DNA from: Bacillota bacterium
GTDB lineage: Bacteria > Bacillota > Desulfotomaculia > Desulfotomaculales > VENG01
NCBI GenBank assembly: GCA_009711705.1
Contig: VENG01000013.1
Location: 1-64,000, forward strand
DNA: 64,000 nucleotides
Direction: 5' to 3'
Position numbers and translations under genes: made by a program. The notes below the pieces were generated by a model. It was not told where the DNA came from, did no database searches, and was given only the letters and a program-made list of their open reading frames with translations. Positions 32,770-42,106 of this stretch are shown here, one piece after another. How positions within the stretch are numbered: position 1 is the stretch's first letter; every line of letters starts with the position of its first letter.

Positions 32770-33603
32770 TCATTTCATTATATTTGATGAATTAAATGCC
32801 GATAGCGAATCCAGCACATGGCTTCCAAGGGCATACAGCACCATGCTCATACCTACAATCAGGGGCAAAAACAAAACTAATTGCCGGTATAATGGCCTAA
32901 CTGCTATCTCTGTCTTGTACATTGTTTTGCGGATGGTTTCCATCCGTACTCCTTCTGAGGTTGTGATCATATTGTTCCCGCCCGAAGCAATGACTTGTAG
33001 TAGTACGGAAGTGAGAAGACTGGCCTCGGGGAAGTCCATATCTTTTTCCATATCCAATACAGCTTCCTTACTTTCGTATGGGTATCTTTTGATGAACTTT
33101 TCTATAGCTGGACGCAGCACATCCAGCGCCGGTAAAATCCTTTCCAGGGTATTTGGAAGATTTTCGCCGGTCTCCCCAAAAACATTTACAGCATCGTAAA
33201 TAAGCATCGCTTCTCTAAGTTTCTTAAGCCTCACCCCCTTTTTTTTATTCTTTGAAAACATTGAATATAAGAGTGCACCTGCCCCGGTGCCACTGACAAA
33301 ACCGTAGATCTTAAGGGTCTTGCCGGAAACAATCAAAGCAAACAAAAAGCCCATTGCCAATACAACAACGGACATATTGATGAGCTCTTTATTCTTTTCA
33401 AAATCTTCATGCCAACTTTTTAACGTTTTAACCGGGTCTGTGGCTTCCTGCTTCTTTTTATACAACTTTTTAAGATTTATTTTCCCGGTCAACTTGTAGT
33501 AGATAGCCTCGGCCCCGTTAGTAATTAATACACCCAACCCGGCAAAAGCAAGTGCAAAACCCAGTGCGGCAATTGCATACGGAAGATATTGTTGGTAAAT
33601 CAA
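32770..33603 (-). CDS. tadC: TadC-like inner-membrane platform protein (Tad locus 1)
   Basis: The 277-residue protein has three to four hydrophobic segments (IAALGFALAFAGLGVL, INMSVVVLAMGFLFALIV, QLVLFLPLIVGMSMVL) around a cytoplasmic helical domain with LREAMLIYDAVNVFGETGENLPNTLERI, matching T2SS-F/TadC folds. It starts with TTG at 33603, overlapping the tadB stop (TTGA). Confidence 0.7.
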   Translation of the reverse strand: MIYQQYLPYAIAALGFALAFAGLGVLITNGAEAIYYKLTGKINLKKLYKKKQEATDPVKTLKSWHEDFEKNKELINMSVVVLAMGFLFALIVSGKTLKIYGFVSGTGAGALLYSMFSKNKKKGVRLKKLREAMLIYDAVNVFGETGENLPNTLERILPALDVLRPAIEKFIKRYPYESKEAVLDMEKDMDFPEASLLTSVLLQVIASGGNNMITTSEGVRMETIRKTMYKTEIAVRPLYRQLVLFLPLIVGMSMVLYALGSHVLDSLSAFNSSNIMK

Positions 33604-34607
33604 TCTTGAATATCACCCCACATTCTGTCAGCGATTATACCAATTACAACTGAAAGGAAGCTCAGTGTTACCAGTATTTTTCCGATGGGATCATCGATCA
33701 GGTATTTCTTTGAATCAGGCATCAACCTGACCGTCAATAGTGCTAGAACTACAATTCCAATATGCAGTATTAAGGAAGTCAGCCTTGACGAAGCAACATC
33801 CGGGGCATTTTCGTTTTTTAACTCCTGCATGGAATCGATCTGCCCGGCCAGCCGGGCAAACCTCGGGAGGACTGTAGATCCGTGGTGCCAAGCGTCAAGC
33901 ATAAGGTCTTTAAGCATCACTGCATAGCCACTGCCGGCTGCTTTTGGTATTTCGCTGAAGGCTTTTTCCGGTTCAATGCCATGATCCATCATTTGGGTGA
34001 CTTTCATAAAAAGATTTTTCGACGGTTCCGGTGAGCGTTCAGCCACAGCATCCAGTGCCAGGCGCAGGCTCCCGGTGTCTTCCATCACCGCCCCGAATAC
34101 CCTGGCAACTGCCGGGAGCTGGGTATTAATAGAGTTCTTTTCCTTGTTAGTTGTTGATGAAAAAACTTGAATGAAAATCAATATTACCGCCATTACGGAA
34201 ACAACACCGGCACCGAAGTTGTCAAGGTAGCTGATGCAGAGGGTAAAACCAATCATTGACGTGAAAATGGCTAATACCATGAATCCCATGTTGCGCAGTA
34301 GGTGTTCTGGTATCAGCCACTTAATTCGTTTAGTTATAACATTAAAGTCGATTACCTGTTTCTTTTTTTCTTTAATACCGAGGGCCTCTTTTAAATGTGC
34401 CGGAGGCCTGGATTGGACAGCTTTTATTTTTTTACTCAGTTTAGGTGTGTATGTGTTATAGGTATTTTGGGCTAAGTCCAGCAGGATTTTTCCTAGTATG
34501 GCTGCCACAACCGAAGCGGCTACGGCAGCAACACCTATCATGCAGTAAAAAAAATTGCTGCTCCGGGTGAAATGTTCAGCTATGAGGGTTAGGGTATCTA
34601 ACTGCAT
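33600..34607 (-). CDS. tadB: TadB-like inner-membrane platform protein (Tad locus 1)
   Basis: The 335-residue protein has N-terminal membrane helices (CMIGVAAVAASVVAAILG, GFMVLAIFTSMIGFTL), a T2SS-F domain (QLPAVARVFGAVMEDTGSLRLALDAVAERSP), and C-terminal helices (LTSLILHIGIVVLALLTV). It partners TadC and is driven by the CpaF ATPase. ATG at 34607 overlaps the cpaF stop by 10 bp. Confidence 0.7.
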   Translation of the reverse strand: MQLDTLTLIAEHFTRSSNFFYCMIGVAAVAASVVAAILGKILLDLAQNTYNTYTPKLSKKIKAVQSRPPAHLKEALGIKEKKKQVIDFNVITKRIKWLIPEHLLRNMGFMVLAIFTSMIGFTLCISYLDNFGAGVVSVMAVILIFIQVFSSTTNKEKNSINTQLPAVARVFGAVMEDTGSLRLALDAVAERSPEPSKNLFMKVTQMMDHGIEPEKAFSEIPKAAGSGYAVMLKDLMLDAWHHGSTVLPRFARLAGQIDSMQELKNENAPDVASSRLTSLILHIGIVVLALLTVRLMPDSKKYLIDDPIGKILVTLSFLSVVIGIIADRMWGDIQD

Positions 34608-35971
34608 ACGACAGCAACTCTTTCAATAGCTTCAACCGGCGTACCGTTTTGATGGAGCTTTTCGATAATACTTTCATGTAAGTCGAAGTACTCCCAGTGG
34701 CCCTGGTAGTAGTCATCTTTGGAACCGTGCCACTTGACAACATCATGGAGCTTTAAGTTGCCCTGTCCGTCTATATAGGGCTCAGCGACGTGGACAACTT
34801 TCTTAATACCCCGTTGCGGATCTGTGTGGATCTGAATGATTATATCGAATGCCTGTACTACCCATCGGAGCGCCATTTCTGTAGTCATCACCGAAGAATG
34901 GGACTCTTCGGCGTAAGTTAGTGCCATGTTAAATAGGGCTTGCATTATGTTTTTTGAGTGGTAAGTAGAAAAGTTTCCGGTCTGCCCCCTAACACCGGCC
35001 CTGATTGCTCCTCGCAGTTCGGTAATTCCCAGAATCTCACCGAAAATAATCCGGACAGGGGAAAGCTGTAGTGCAAGTTCAAAAAGAACGTCCATGTCAA
35101 TACCAATCTTCTTTTGTTCTTCCAGTTCGATGATGTTCCACCCCGGGTAGTGCTTTAAAAGCCTCAGCTCTGAATCAGGCTCAATGGATACTGCCCTGAG
35201 TTCTGACCGGCCGTGTCCAAACATCTCACGGATTAGAGTGGTTTTACCGGCATTGACTGGTCCGGAGATAAGTGTATTAAGCCTTCCCAGAGAAAAAAGA
35301 GCTAACCTGTCATAGGTAAAACCGTCCATTGTACCATTTGCAATCAGAGCGTCCCGAGAAATTAAGAAGGTATCGTGTTTTCTTATTGTTAATGTATACG
35401 TTTTTGTGGTCGGTGGGCCAGTAATCGTTACCCTGGAACCATCACCTGGTCTTACTGTTCGAATTATGGGGTTGCGCTCGTTTAAGTCACCCTTGTTCGT
35501 ACGAATAAGTCTTTTGATTAAATGAAAGAGGTCATCCTCTGATGCGAAGGAAACTTCCTCTTTCGTATATACCCCTTTCCGAATTGAGTAAACGGTTTCA
35601 GGTCCGATGATTTGAACTTCATCAACAGTTGGATCGTTATATATATGCTCCACCGGCCCCAATCCCCAGGTATAGCAACAAATATAGTTTGCTACTTCTT
35701 CAGAGCTCATTTCCGGTACTGTTATGTTGTATTTATCTAGTGTAGCAAGAACTTTTTCTTTCAATGCCTGCCTGGAATCACTGCACCCTTCCATGCACTT
35801 CTTTTCCAGGGCGTTTGTCTCATTAATTTCTTCTTCTGACTGGATATGGGTTTCAGAAAGAAGGTTGCGCACGATTTTTACGGTTTCCTCAAGGCTTTTT
35901 TCCCCTACTTGTATGTCATATTCCTGTCGTTTTCTCTGTTTGAATAAATCAAGCTTTAAAGCTGTGCTAAT
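34598..35971 (-). CDS. cpaF: CpaF/TadA secretion ATPase (Tad locus 1), apparent AUU start
   Basis: About 457 residues. The N-terminal helical domain is followed by the ATPase: Walker A GPVNAGKTT, an acidic SIEPDSELRLL box, Walker B RIIFGEILG, and the His box FSTYHSKN. It powers pilus assembly. An ATG-family start exists only at 35872, 33 codons inside an open frame with family-like N-terminal sequence. A clean GGAGG lies 8 nt before ATT at 35971, giving an N terminus of ISTALKLDLFKQRKRQ, normal for CpaF. Confidence 0.85.
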   Translation of the reverse strand: MSTALKLDLFKQRKRQEYDIQVGEKSLEETVKIVRNLLSETHIQSEEEINETNALEKKCMEGCSDSRQALKEKVLATLDKYNITVPEMSSEEVANYICCYTWGLGPVEHIYNDPTVDEVQIIGPETVYSIRKGVYTKEEVSFASEDDLFHLIKRLIRTNKGDLNERNPIIRTVRPGDGSRVTITGPPTTKTYTLTIRKHDTFLISRDALIANGTMDGFTYDRLALFSLGRLNTLISGPVNAGKTTLIREMFGHGRSELRAVSIEPDSELRLLKHYPGWNIIELEEQKKIGIDMDVLFELALQLSPVRIIFGEILGITELRGAIRAGVRGQTGNFSTYHSKNIMQALFNMALTYAEESHSSVMTTEMALRWVVQAFDIIIQIHTDPQRGIKKVVHVAEPYIDGQGNLKLHDVVKWHGSKDDYYQGHWEYFDLHESIIEKLHQNGTPVEAIERVAVVCS

Positions 35972-35978
35972 AGGATAT

Positions 35979-35985
35979 CCCTCCT
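35979..35985 (-). promoter_or_regulatory. Ribosome binding site that points to the AUU start of cpaF (locus 1)
   Basis: AGGAGGG with GGAGG at 35980-35984, 8 nt before ATT at 35971, lying between the cpaB stop (35987-35989) and cpaF. Confidence 0.6.
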
Positions 35986-35986
35986 T

Positions 35987-36811
35987 TTAGTCATTTTCTG
36001 GTTTTGGCGTAGATTTGGGTTGTTGGGCCAAAGGCTCTCGTTGTTGTACAGGTCCAGACTGTGGTTCAGCCTGTTGTTTTGATGATTGCTGTTGCTTCTC
36101 AGCTTCTTTTTCCTTTGATTTAATCTCCGGTTTCACCTCAATTTTTGGCGGTTTGATCTGACCAACTTGTGTTATTAAAATGTGCCCCCCGTTTAAAGGC
36201 CGTGTGAACTCATAACTTTCCTTACGCTTTATCTTAAGCATAACGTATTGAGGTGCTTTTTCGCGGCCTGTAATGCCTTGTATTGCCGCCTGGGCAACTG
36301 CTACCGGTTCAGCCATGGACTTTCCTTTTTCATCCATAACCGCTACCACGATAGCGTTTTCAGCTAAAAGTACAGGTGGCTTCTCAGCCTCTTCGGTATA
36401 GATTACGTCCACGATCATGTTACGGCAAATGTTTCCACCGAGTATTTGTTCTAAGCTTTCCGCCTTCACTGTCACAAATACCTCTCCTGGCTTTAGTACC
36501 TGCATGTTTGACTTTAGCTTACTTTTTAAAACCAGCTCCCCCGGGTACAGGTCTGTTACCGCTGCTTTTCCTATTATTTTTTGCTGGTTTAATTCGACGT
36601 TATTACTGATGGCCGCTTTGATATATGGTTTTGTCGTGAGGTCGTCTGCCTGGATAATGGTATTTGCACTTATTTTTTCTGCCGGTACCGGTACGTTCAC
36701 AGTCTCCTGGTTTTTAGATACCCAATCTTTTGCGTAATATAGTGAACCTATACCGGCTGCCAGGCCAATTATTACGACCAGCAATACTTTCCATGGGATA
36801 TTGGATTTTAT
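35987..36811 (-). CDS. cpaB: CpaB/RcpC-like SAF-domain protein (Tad locus 1), apparent AUA start
   Basis: About 274 residues. One N-terminal membrane helix (VLLVVIIGLAAGIGSLYYA), then a SAF domain (VPAEKISANTIIQADDLTTKPY, VTDLYPGELVLKSKL) and an RcpC-like beta domain, and a long Gln/Pro/Lys-rich tail after about residue 225. CpaB is a periplasmic or envelope component of Tad secretion. The usual Met before the membrane helix is replaced by ATA (36809-36811), 9 nt after a perfect GGAGG (36821-36825); the nearest TTG (36784) lies inside the helix. ATC at 36814 is an alternative. Confidence 0.75.
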   Translation of the reverse strand: MKSNIPWKVLLVVIIGLAAGIGSLYYAKDWVSKNQETVNVPVPAEKISANTIIQADDLTTKPYIKAAISNNVELNQQKIIGKAAVTDLYPGELVLKSKLKSNMQVLKPGEVFVTVKAESLEQILGGNICRNMIVDVIYTEEAEKPPVLLAENAIVVAVMDEKGKSMAEPVAVAQAAIQGITGREKAPQYVMLKIKRKESYEFTRPLNGGHILITQVGQIKPPKIEVKPEIKSKEKEAEKQQQSSKQQAEPQSGPVQQREPLAQQPKSTPKPEND

Positions 36812-36948
36812 GATCGACTACCTCCTTTTCATTAGTGTACCTTTAACAATTGCCCTTTGCTTGGTTTGTCCCATTCAACTGATAACCAAGGTTAGTGGCG
36901 AAGGAAAAATGACTATTGTCATAGCTACTACATAGGACCTTGTAAACA

Positions 36949-36982
36949 AAAAACTCCTTGGCCTTTATGAACCAAGGAGTTA
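36949..36982 (-). terminator. Rho-independent terminator upstream of Tad locus 1
   Basis: AACTCCTTGG (36973-36982 complement) pairs with CCAAGGAGTT (36953-36962 complement), 10 bp, then TTTTTTG on the minus strand. It ends the surface-protein transcript before cpaB. The 137 bp from here to the cpaB start should hold the Tad locus 1 promoter; no clear -35/-10 pair was picked out. Confidence 0.85.
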
Positions 36983-36993
36983 AAATGGTTTTC

Positions 36994-38341
36994 TAAATAA
37001 CAAAGAAAGTAAACGAATTCTGGCTTATATTCCCGCTATCAGGTGAAGTTGGGTTGTCGCTGACCTTGATTGTTGCTGTTTTAGCACCACTGGTCGTCAG
37101 TCTGTAATAGTTACACTGTTACTAGATCCCCAACCGCTATCGAATCCATCACATATCGCTCTATACCGGAGGTTACTATCGGGCCCGTTATCGCTGGCTG
37201 TTGTAACAACGGTAAATGAGGTGTTTGTCGTACAAGTAGCACCGTTTTGGCCCTGAATATTTGTAATGGAGGGGGCTATGGTATCAAAGCCAGTGTTCAC
37301 TGAAGCAACGTAGGCCCAGTATGCCGAAGAATTGCCGTTATAAATTGTTTGGTTAGCAGCCGTAGTTGCCTTTGTCAGTGCAGCACCCGTATCGGATTTG
37401 ATCTTCGACAGTCCATAAGTAGCATTGCCGAGTTCATTGACTGCAGTTGTTGACTGACTGGCAGCAGTGTTGGCTTTTGTGTAGGTTGTATCTAGTTTAG
37501 TTTTTGTAGCACTTAAACCGTAAGTTCCATTTTGTAATTCGCTAACAGCTGTATCAGCTGAGTTCTTGGCCGCCTCAGATGCCGTTTTAGCCTGCCCGGC
37601 ACTGGACTTACTTTCAGCTGCCCATTGGGCAGAGCTTTTACCAGAATAGATTGTTCTGTTAGCGGCGACTTCTGCATCGGTATGCGCGTTTGCGGCATTA
37701 TCCCGAGCCTCTTGCGCTCGCACCTTTCCGTAGTAGGCCCAGTATGCAGACTCATTTCCATTGTACCAGGTTCGGTTAGCCGCGTTCTGTGCGTCTGTGT
37801 GCGCGGCGTCAGCAGACGCCTTTGCACTTTCTGCAGCAGTTTTAGTGCTGATAACATTAGAATTTATTTCTGAAATATTTGTGTACGTATTTGATGAATA
37901 ATAGAATTTTAATGTTGTTGTGGTATAAGATGTAAAACCAGTTGTTTTGGCATAAAAAGCAATCTTTGTTACATTATCCGGCAAATGCAATCTTTCAGTT
38001 GCACCATAATTATAAGAATACCAATCGTATGTCCAGTTGCCATCATAATAGGCTATAAATCCTCCTGGAGCATCTTCATCTACCCAATAATCGATTATGC
38101 CAAAGGTTTCACCAGGCGGAGGATAAAATACTCTTGCAGTAACGTTATCGCTCCATGAATTGTTTTGCCAACGGATTACCTTTTTCATGTAACCATAGAC
38201 AGCTTCATCAGCAAAGGTGCTAATATCTGTATAATAATGGTCCTCATATTGCCAAGGAGCACTGGCTTGAGCACTTGTCGTAAAGCTGCAAAATATGATA
38301 AATACTACAGTAAACACTAATAAGAAGTTTGTTTTTCTCAT
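36994..38341 (-). pseudogene. Secreted coiled-coil adhesin-like protein, frameshifted near its C terminus
   Basis: The first frame gives 414 residues: signal peptide (NFLLVFTVVFIIFCSFTTSAQA), an N-terminal beta domain to about residue 150, and an Ala/Ser/Asn-rich helical middle with repeats such as AANRTWYNGNESAYWAYYG, AANRTIYSGKSSAQWAAE and AANQTIYNGNSSAYWAY, resembling phage tail-fibre stalks. The C-terminal GATCTT Ig-like domain stops at 37097. One missing base there would allow reading on to 36994 (LTTSGAKTATIKVSDN to NSFTFFVI), matching the end of the 28573-29010 protein. It may be a true mutation, a sequencing error or a variable tip. Confidence 0.7.
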
Positions 38342-38482
38342 TTATAACATCGCTCCCTTACCAGTTTTAATTTTGGCATTTACATGGGTTGAAAGAATAA
38401 TTAATATATCAGGTTTTCCCCCACGTACCTAAAATCAATGGTTGTTTTTTTTGGATTTATGTTTTTTTTAGTGCCAAGATAT

Positions 38483-40774
38483 TTATTTGAAAAACTGTTT
38501 GTAATATAAGCTAGTATGCCAACTTTTATATTCACTGCTATAACTCATAACGGGCCAGAAATAGCCACCTGGTTCTCTATACCGTATCCTCGCGTTCAGT
38601 TGTTTTTTTAAATTTAATAGTGCCCAAAGGTCGTCATTTGCCTTCATGCTTAAACCGTCATCGTCAAAATATGACATTGGTTTTAACCAGCTATCGTTAT
38701 ATGCTTCCACTAATCCGAAATCCCGGTAATCAACGTCGTCATCGTCATCTATTTTGGCTAGGGCTTGACAGAAAGTAATGATATCAGAATTTTCTAAGGG
38801 CTTAATGTTAAATTGGGCCCCGTTAATAAAGTCTGCTTCACCACTCCAGTCATAAAACATCGGTGCAATTTCATTCATCGCATCTTCAATGTCTTCTTTT
38901 CCCACCCATTTAACATAGTCTCTCCAATAATCGTCACTCCACCTATTATATTCGTCGGACATGGCTTTTTCGTAAACGGTGAATTCACTTGTAACATCAT
39001 CTTCATACACGGTTTTAGTTTGGCTCGGTGAAATAGTGATACTACCAAATCCTACAAGTTCTGCATCATCATAGTCGTCATATTTTGAATATACCTTTAC
39101 ATCTGCATCTAGCCAGTCACTTAACGTATAGGTTAATTCATTTTTGGCAAAGTAATCATTCGGTTGTGCAAGTCTTACATTTGAAAATACGGCCTTGACA
39201 TCTTCAGAGGGATTTACTGCTTCAACTTTCACATGGTGATTCACTGTTACTTTGTAGTAAATATAGTCATCCCATTCGTTATTCTCTATTTCTATGGTGA
39301 AGTCTTTAAAGCTATCCCATATCCTTAAATAGGGTCTTTTTATTTCGTCAGCCTGAACAGTGTAACCAGGCACAATTTCTTTAACTAATTTACCAATGTC
39401 TTCAGTATCCATGGCCTCAAAGCGGTACAATTCAATAAATGTTGGCTGTTTTTTAAGCACGGGTATTTCATCTACCCAACCAACGTTATCTTTATATTCG
39501 TCCCAACCGCCGGTCCAGGCTACATCAGCATCAAGGTTTAAATCATTAGGGCTGTCGTAATCCAGCAATACTGGTCCTGGTAGGTCATATCCGTTTTTAA
39601 ATGGGCCAGTGGTTAAATGTGCCGAATTCCCAGACGATTGCAGTTTACTAAAATATATATCTCCGAACTTCTTGGCTGCTTCATCTTCAGATACCCGTGG
39701 CACATTTGCCGGAGTCCACTTATTGAACTGGCTTTTGACTTTTTGTATTCCTAACTCCGGTTCTGTACACTCCCAGGTATAGGGGTAAACATCCCAGGTA
39801 CCATTTATCCATCTGACAGACCCTTCAAAATCCCAATATGTTTCCGATCCCCCATATTGATTATGGCATTCAACACTAAATCCCATTGGTATACCATCTG
39901 AAAGGTCATCAGCTTCGGGGGGTCCCCAGCCGTAGCTGGTAAAAGAAATATAACCTTTATTTTTTTGCAGTGATTCAGGAAGTTTAGGATCTAAGTTTTC
40001 TGTGATGTTTGACTTAAAATATCCTTCAGACCAGGCATCCATTCTTGTAGAGCTTTCCCAATCAATATCATCTCCTAGATATCTGTCTTTTTTACCTCGG
40101 TTTATTAATACATATTGAGTCGCATTTGCTCCAATCGGTATATCTTCCACAGTTTTAGAAAGGGTTTTTACATCATCCCATGAGGAAAAACCCTCCCTCC
40201 AGTCATCAATGCTAACGTAAATTTCGGCTTTTACGGGAAATGGATTAGGGTTGGTTAGTTCGGCAACAATTAACCAATAATCAGGATCGGAACCCGGAAT
40301 CATGTAAGCCCGTGTATCACCGGGCCATGTTACAGGGCCTTTAGCCAACCTTCTCATTTCGCCGGTTTCAAGGTAGTAATCCCAATCCCAACTTTGGTCA
40401 CTAATTACATTGGGTGCCATTATACTTATTTCTAAAGGTTCGGCTTTTTTTACTTTACTCCAGTCTTCAGTTTCCTGGAATTCATAATCAACAATAACTT
40501 CTTCTTTTACTATGTCTGTTTTTTCATTATTATAAAAAGCCCTGCCTACCGGTTTGCCGGTGGCAGGATCGCATTCTACAAAGACTGTAAAATCGCCTGA
40601 ATTGAGCCAGTAACCATAAACATTTTGATTACCTAGGTCTGTACCGCTTGGGTCGGTTATATTTTGCAGTGATTCCCACTTTAGTTCCGGCCCTACTGTT
40701 GCGGCATATGATGTACTTGTCCATACCATGCAAGTTAACGTAATAAAACTAATTATTAATAAACGCATTTTCAA
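38483..40774 (-). CDS. Large acidic secreted protein of unknown function
   Basis: The 763-residue protein has a signal peptide (LLIISFITLTCMVWTSTSYA) and is very rich in Asp, Glu, Trp and Tyr (DDYWRDYVKWVGKEDIED). The beta-rich N-terminal half includes SIDDWREGFSSWDD; short Asp-rich runs such as DDDDDVDYRD may bind calcium. No cell-wall anchor or enzyme motif is seen. It is flanked by the two coiled-coil proteins and may be a pilus-associated or surface-layer protein. TTG start at 40774. Confidence 0.5.
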   Translation of the reverse strand: MKMRLLIISFITLTCMVWTSTSYAATVGPELKWESLQNITDPSGTDLGNQNVYGYWLNSGDFTVFVECDPATGKPVGRAFYNNEKTDIVKEEVIVDYEFQETEDWSKVKKAEPLEISIMAPNVISDQSWDWDYYLETGEMRRLAKGPVTWPGDTRAYMIPGSDPDYWLIVAELTNPNPFPVKAEIYVSIDDWREGFSSWDDVKTLSKTVEDIPIGANATQYVLINRGKKDRYLGDDIDWESSTRMDAWSEGYFKSNITENLDPKLPESLQKNKGYISFTSYGWGPPEADDLSDGIPMGFSVECHNQYGGSETYWDFEGSVRWINGTWDVYPYTWECTEPELGIQKVKSQFNKWTPANVPRVSEDEAAKKFGDIYFSKLQSSGNSAHLTTGPFKNGYDLPGPVLLDYDSPNDLNLDADVAWTGGWDEYKDNVGWVDEIPVLKKQPTFIELYRFEAMDTEDIGKLVKEIVPGYTVQADEIKRPYLRIWDSFKDFTIEIENNEWDDYIYYKVTVNHHVKVEAVNPSEDVKAVFSNVRLAQPNDYFAKNELTYTLSDWLDADVKVYSKYDDYDDAELVGFGSITISPSQTKTVYEDDVTSEFTVYEKAMSDEYNRWSDDYWRDYVKWVGKEDIEDAMNEIAPMFYDWSGEADFINGAQFNIKPLENSDIITFCQALAKIDDDDDVDYRDFGLVEAYNDSWLKPMSYFDDDGLSMKANDDLWALLNLKKQLNARIRYREPGGYFWPVMSYSSEYKSWHTSLYYKQFFK

Positions 40775-40795
40775 ATGGGAAACACCCTTTCTAAT

Positions 40796-42025
40796 TTAAA
40801 CTTTAAATATGGTAATAGAGTCCCGGGCCACATTACCCGCCGCATCTCTTACCTCGACTTCTATAGTATGGGCACCGTTACCGGTTATACCACCTATTGT
40901 CAATGTGTTATAAGTCTGTGTCCAGGAACTCCAACTGCCAGTGTCAGCCTTTGCGCGAAATTCCGGTGGGTTTATTTTGTTATCGGTAGCCGTAACATCA
41001 ATGCTGAAAGTCGAGTTAGTAGTGCATGTGGCACCATTATGTCCTTTTATCTTTTGTATTACAGGTGGGGTCGTGTCTCCTGATAATGAGCTTTCTATGT
41101 TTGTAACATTAGTGTTTAAAGTGTTAACGTCACCAGCAAGTGCAACTAATTCATTATAATTAGTGTCAGCTTTATTTCTAGTTTCCTTTGCAATTGTGGT
41201 AACGGATTTACCTTCGGTGCTATCCCAAGTACGATTAGCTGCATTAGAGGCATTCGCATTAGAGGCGTTGGCTTTATCATAGGTAGCACCCAAAGATTTG
41301 CCGCCGTTTTGAGTACCGTCAAGATAACTCTTTGCCCACCATGAGTTTAAATTCGCAGCATTAGCTTTATCGTAGGTAGAAGCTAGTGACTTGCCACTAT
41401 TGGCTGACCCGTTTAATAAATTTCGTGCTGCCTGAGCATCTGTGTGGGCTGCTGCGGAATTTGAGTTTGCCGAGTTTGCATTAGCATATCCGTGGTAGGC
41501 CCAATAAGCTGATTCGTTCCCGTTGTACCAGGTGCGGTTGGCCGCGTTTTGGGCATCCGTGTGGGCGGCATCGGCTGAAGTTTTGGCCGCGTCGGCACTG
41601 CTCTTAACTGAATCCAAATCGCTTAATGAAGCAGTTGTACGTTCTAACCATATTTCTCCACTAACAAGTCCATTATTTATTGAATATACTTTGATTTGTG
41701 AAACTGCCTGTGGAAATTCAATGGAAACATCATAATTAATCTTTGCCCCATTATATAATCTAATAACATCAACACCAATCCATTCATACGTAGCATATAA
41801 TACGTATCCACTTTCTGTATATCCTTCTACATATCCCGTAATTCCAGAATTATGGCTACCACCAAAACTCTTAACGCCTAATATCTTAGTGCCTGGTGGT
41901 GCTATTATTGTTTGGTTTTGAGTCCTAAATGGGTACACATCATAAGCCACACCTGCAAAAGCAGGTAAGCTAAATTGAAAGGCAATTATAACCGCACATA
42001 AAGATAATAGCATAATCCGTTTCAT
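40796..42025 (-). CDS. Secreted coiled-coil adhesin-like protein with Ig-like C-terminal domain
   Basis: The 409-residue paralogue of the frameshifted gene at 36994-38341 has a signal peptide (MLLSLCAVIIAFQFSLPAFA), an N-terminal beta domain, an Ala/Asn/Ser helical middle with AANRTWYNGNESAYWAYHG and repeated NGGKSLGATYDKANA units, and a C-terminal domain beginning GHNGATCTT and ending DAAGNVARDSITIFK. The second cysteine of the domain is missing here (FRAKADTGSW). Layout resembles trimeric phage fibres; a role in recognising recipient cells or surfaces is inferred. ATG at 42025 behind AGGAGG. Confidence 0.6.
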   Translation of the reverse strand: MKRIMLLSLCAVIIAFQFSLPAFAGVAYDVYPFRTQNQTIIAPPGTKILGVKSFGGSHNSGITGYVEGYTESGYVLYATYEWIGVDVIRLYNGAKINYDVSIEFPQAVSQIKVYSINNGLVSGEIWLERTTASLSDLDSVKSSADAAKTSADAAHTDAQNAANRTWYNGNESAYWAYHGYANANSANSNSAAAHTDAQAARNLLNGSANSGKSLASTYDKANAANLNSWWAKSYLDGTQNGGKSLGATYDKANASNANASNAANRTWDSTEGKSVTTIAKETRNKADTNYNELVALAGDVNTLNTNVTNIESSLSGDTTPPVIQKIKGHNGATCTTNSTFSIDVTATDNKINPPEFRAKADTGSWSSWTQTYNTLTIGGITGNGAHTIEVEVRDAAGNVARDSITIFKV

Positions 42026-42106
42026 ATTATTCCTCCTGGAATATAAAATTAGGTAGTTTAAATGGGGGAAACCGCCTTTTATGTTATTGAAGCTTATACA
42101 GATTAA

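Noticed and set aside
36994..42025. Shufflon-like tip switching of the adhesin genes
   Set aside because: No inverted crossover repeats or recombinase gene are seen near the paralogues; only ordinary homology in the coiled-coil and end domains.
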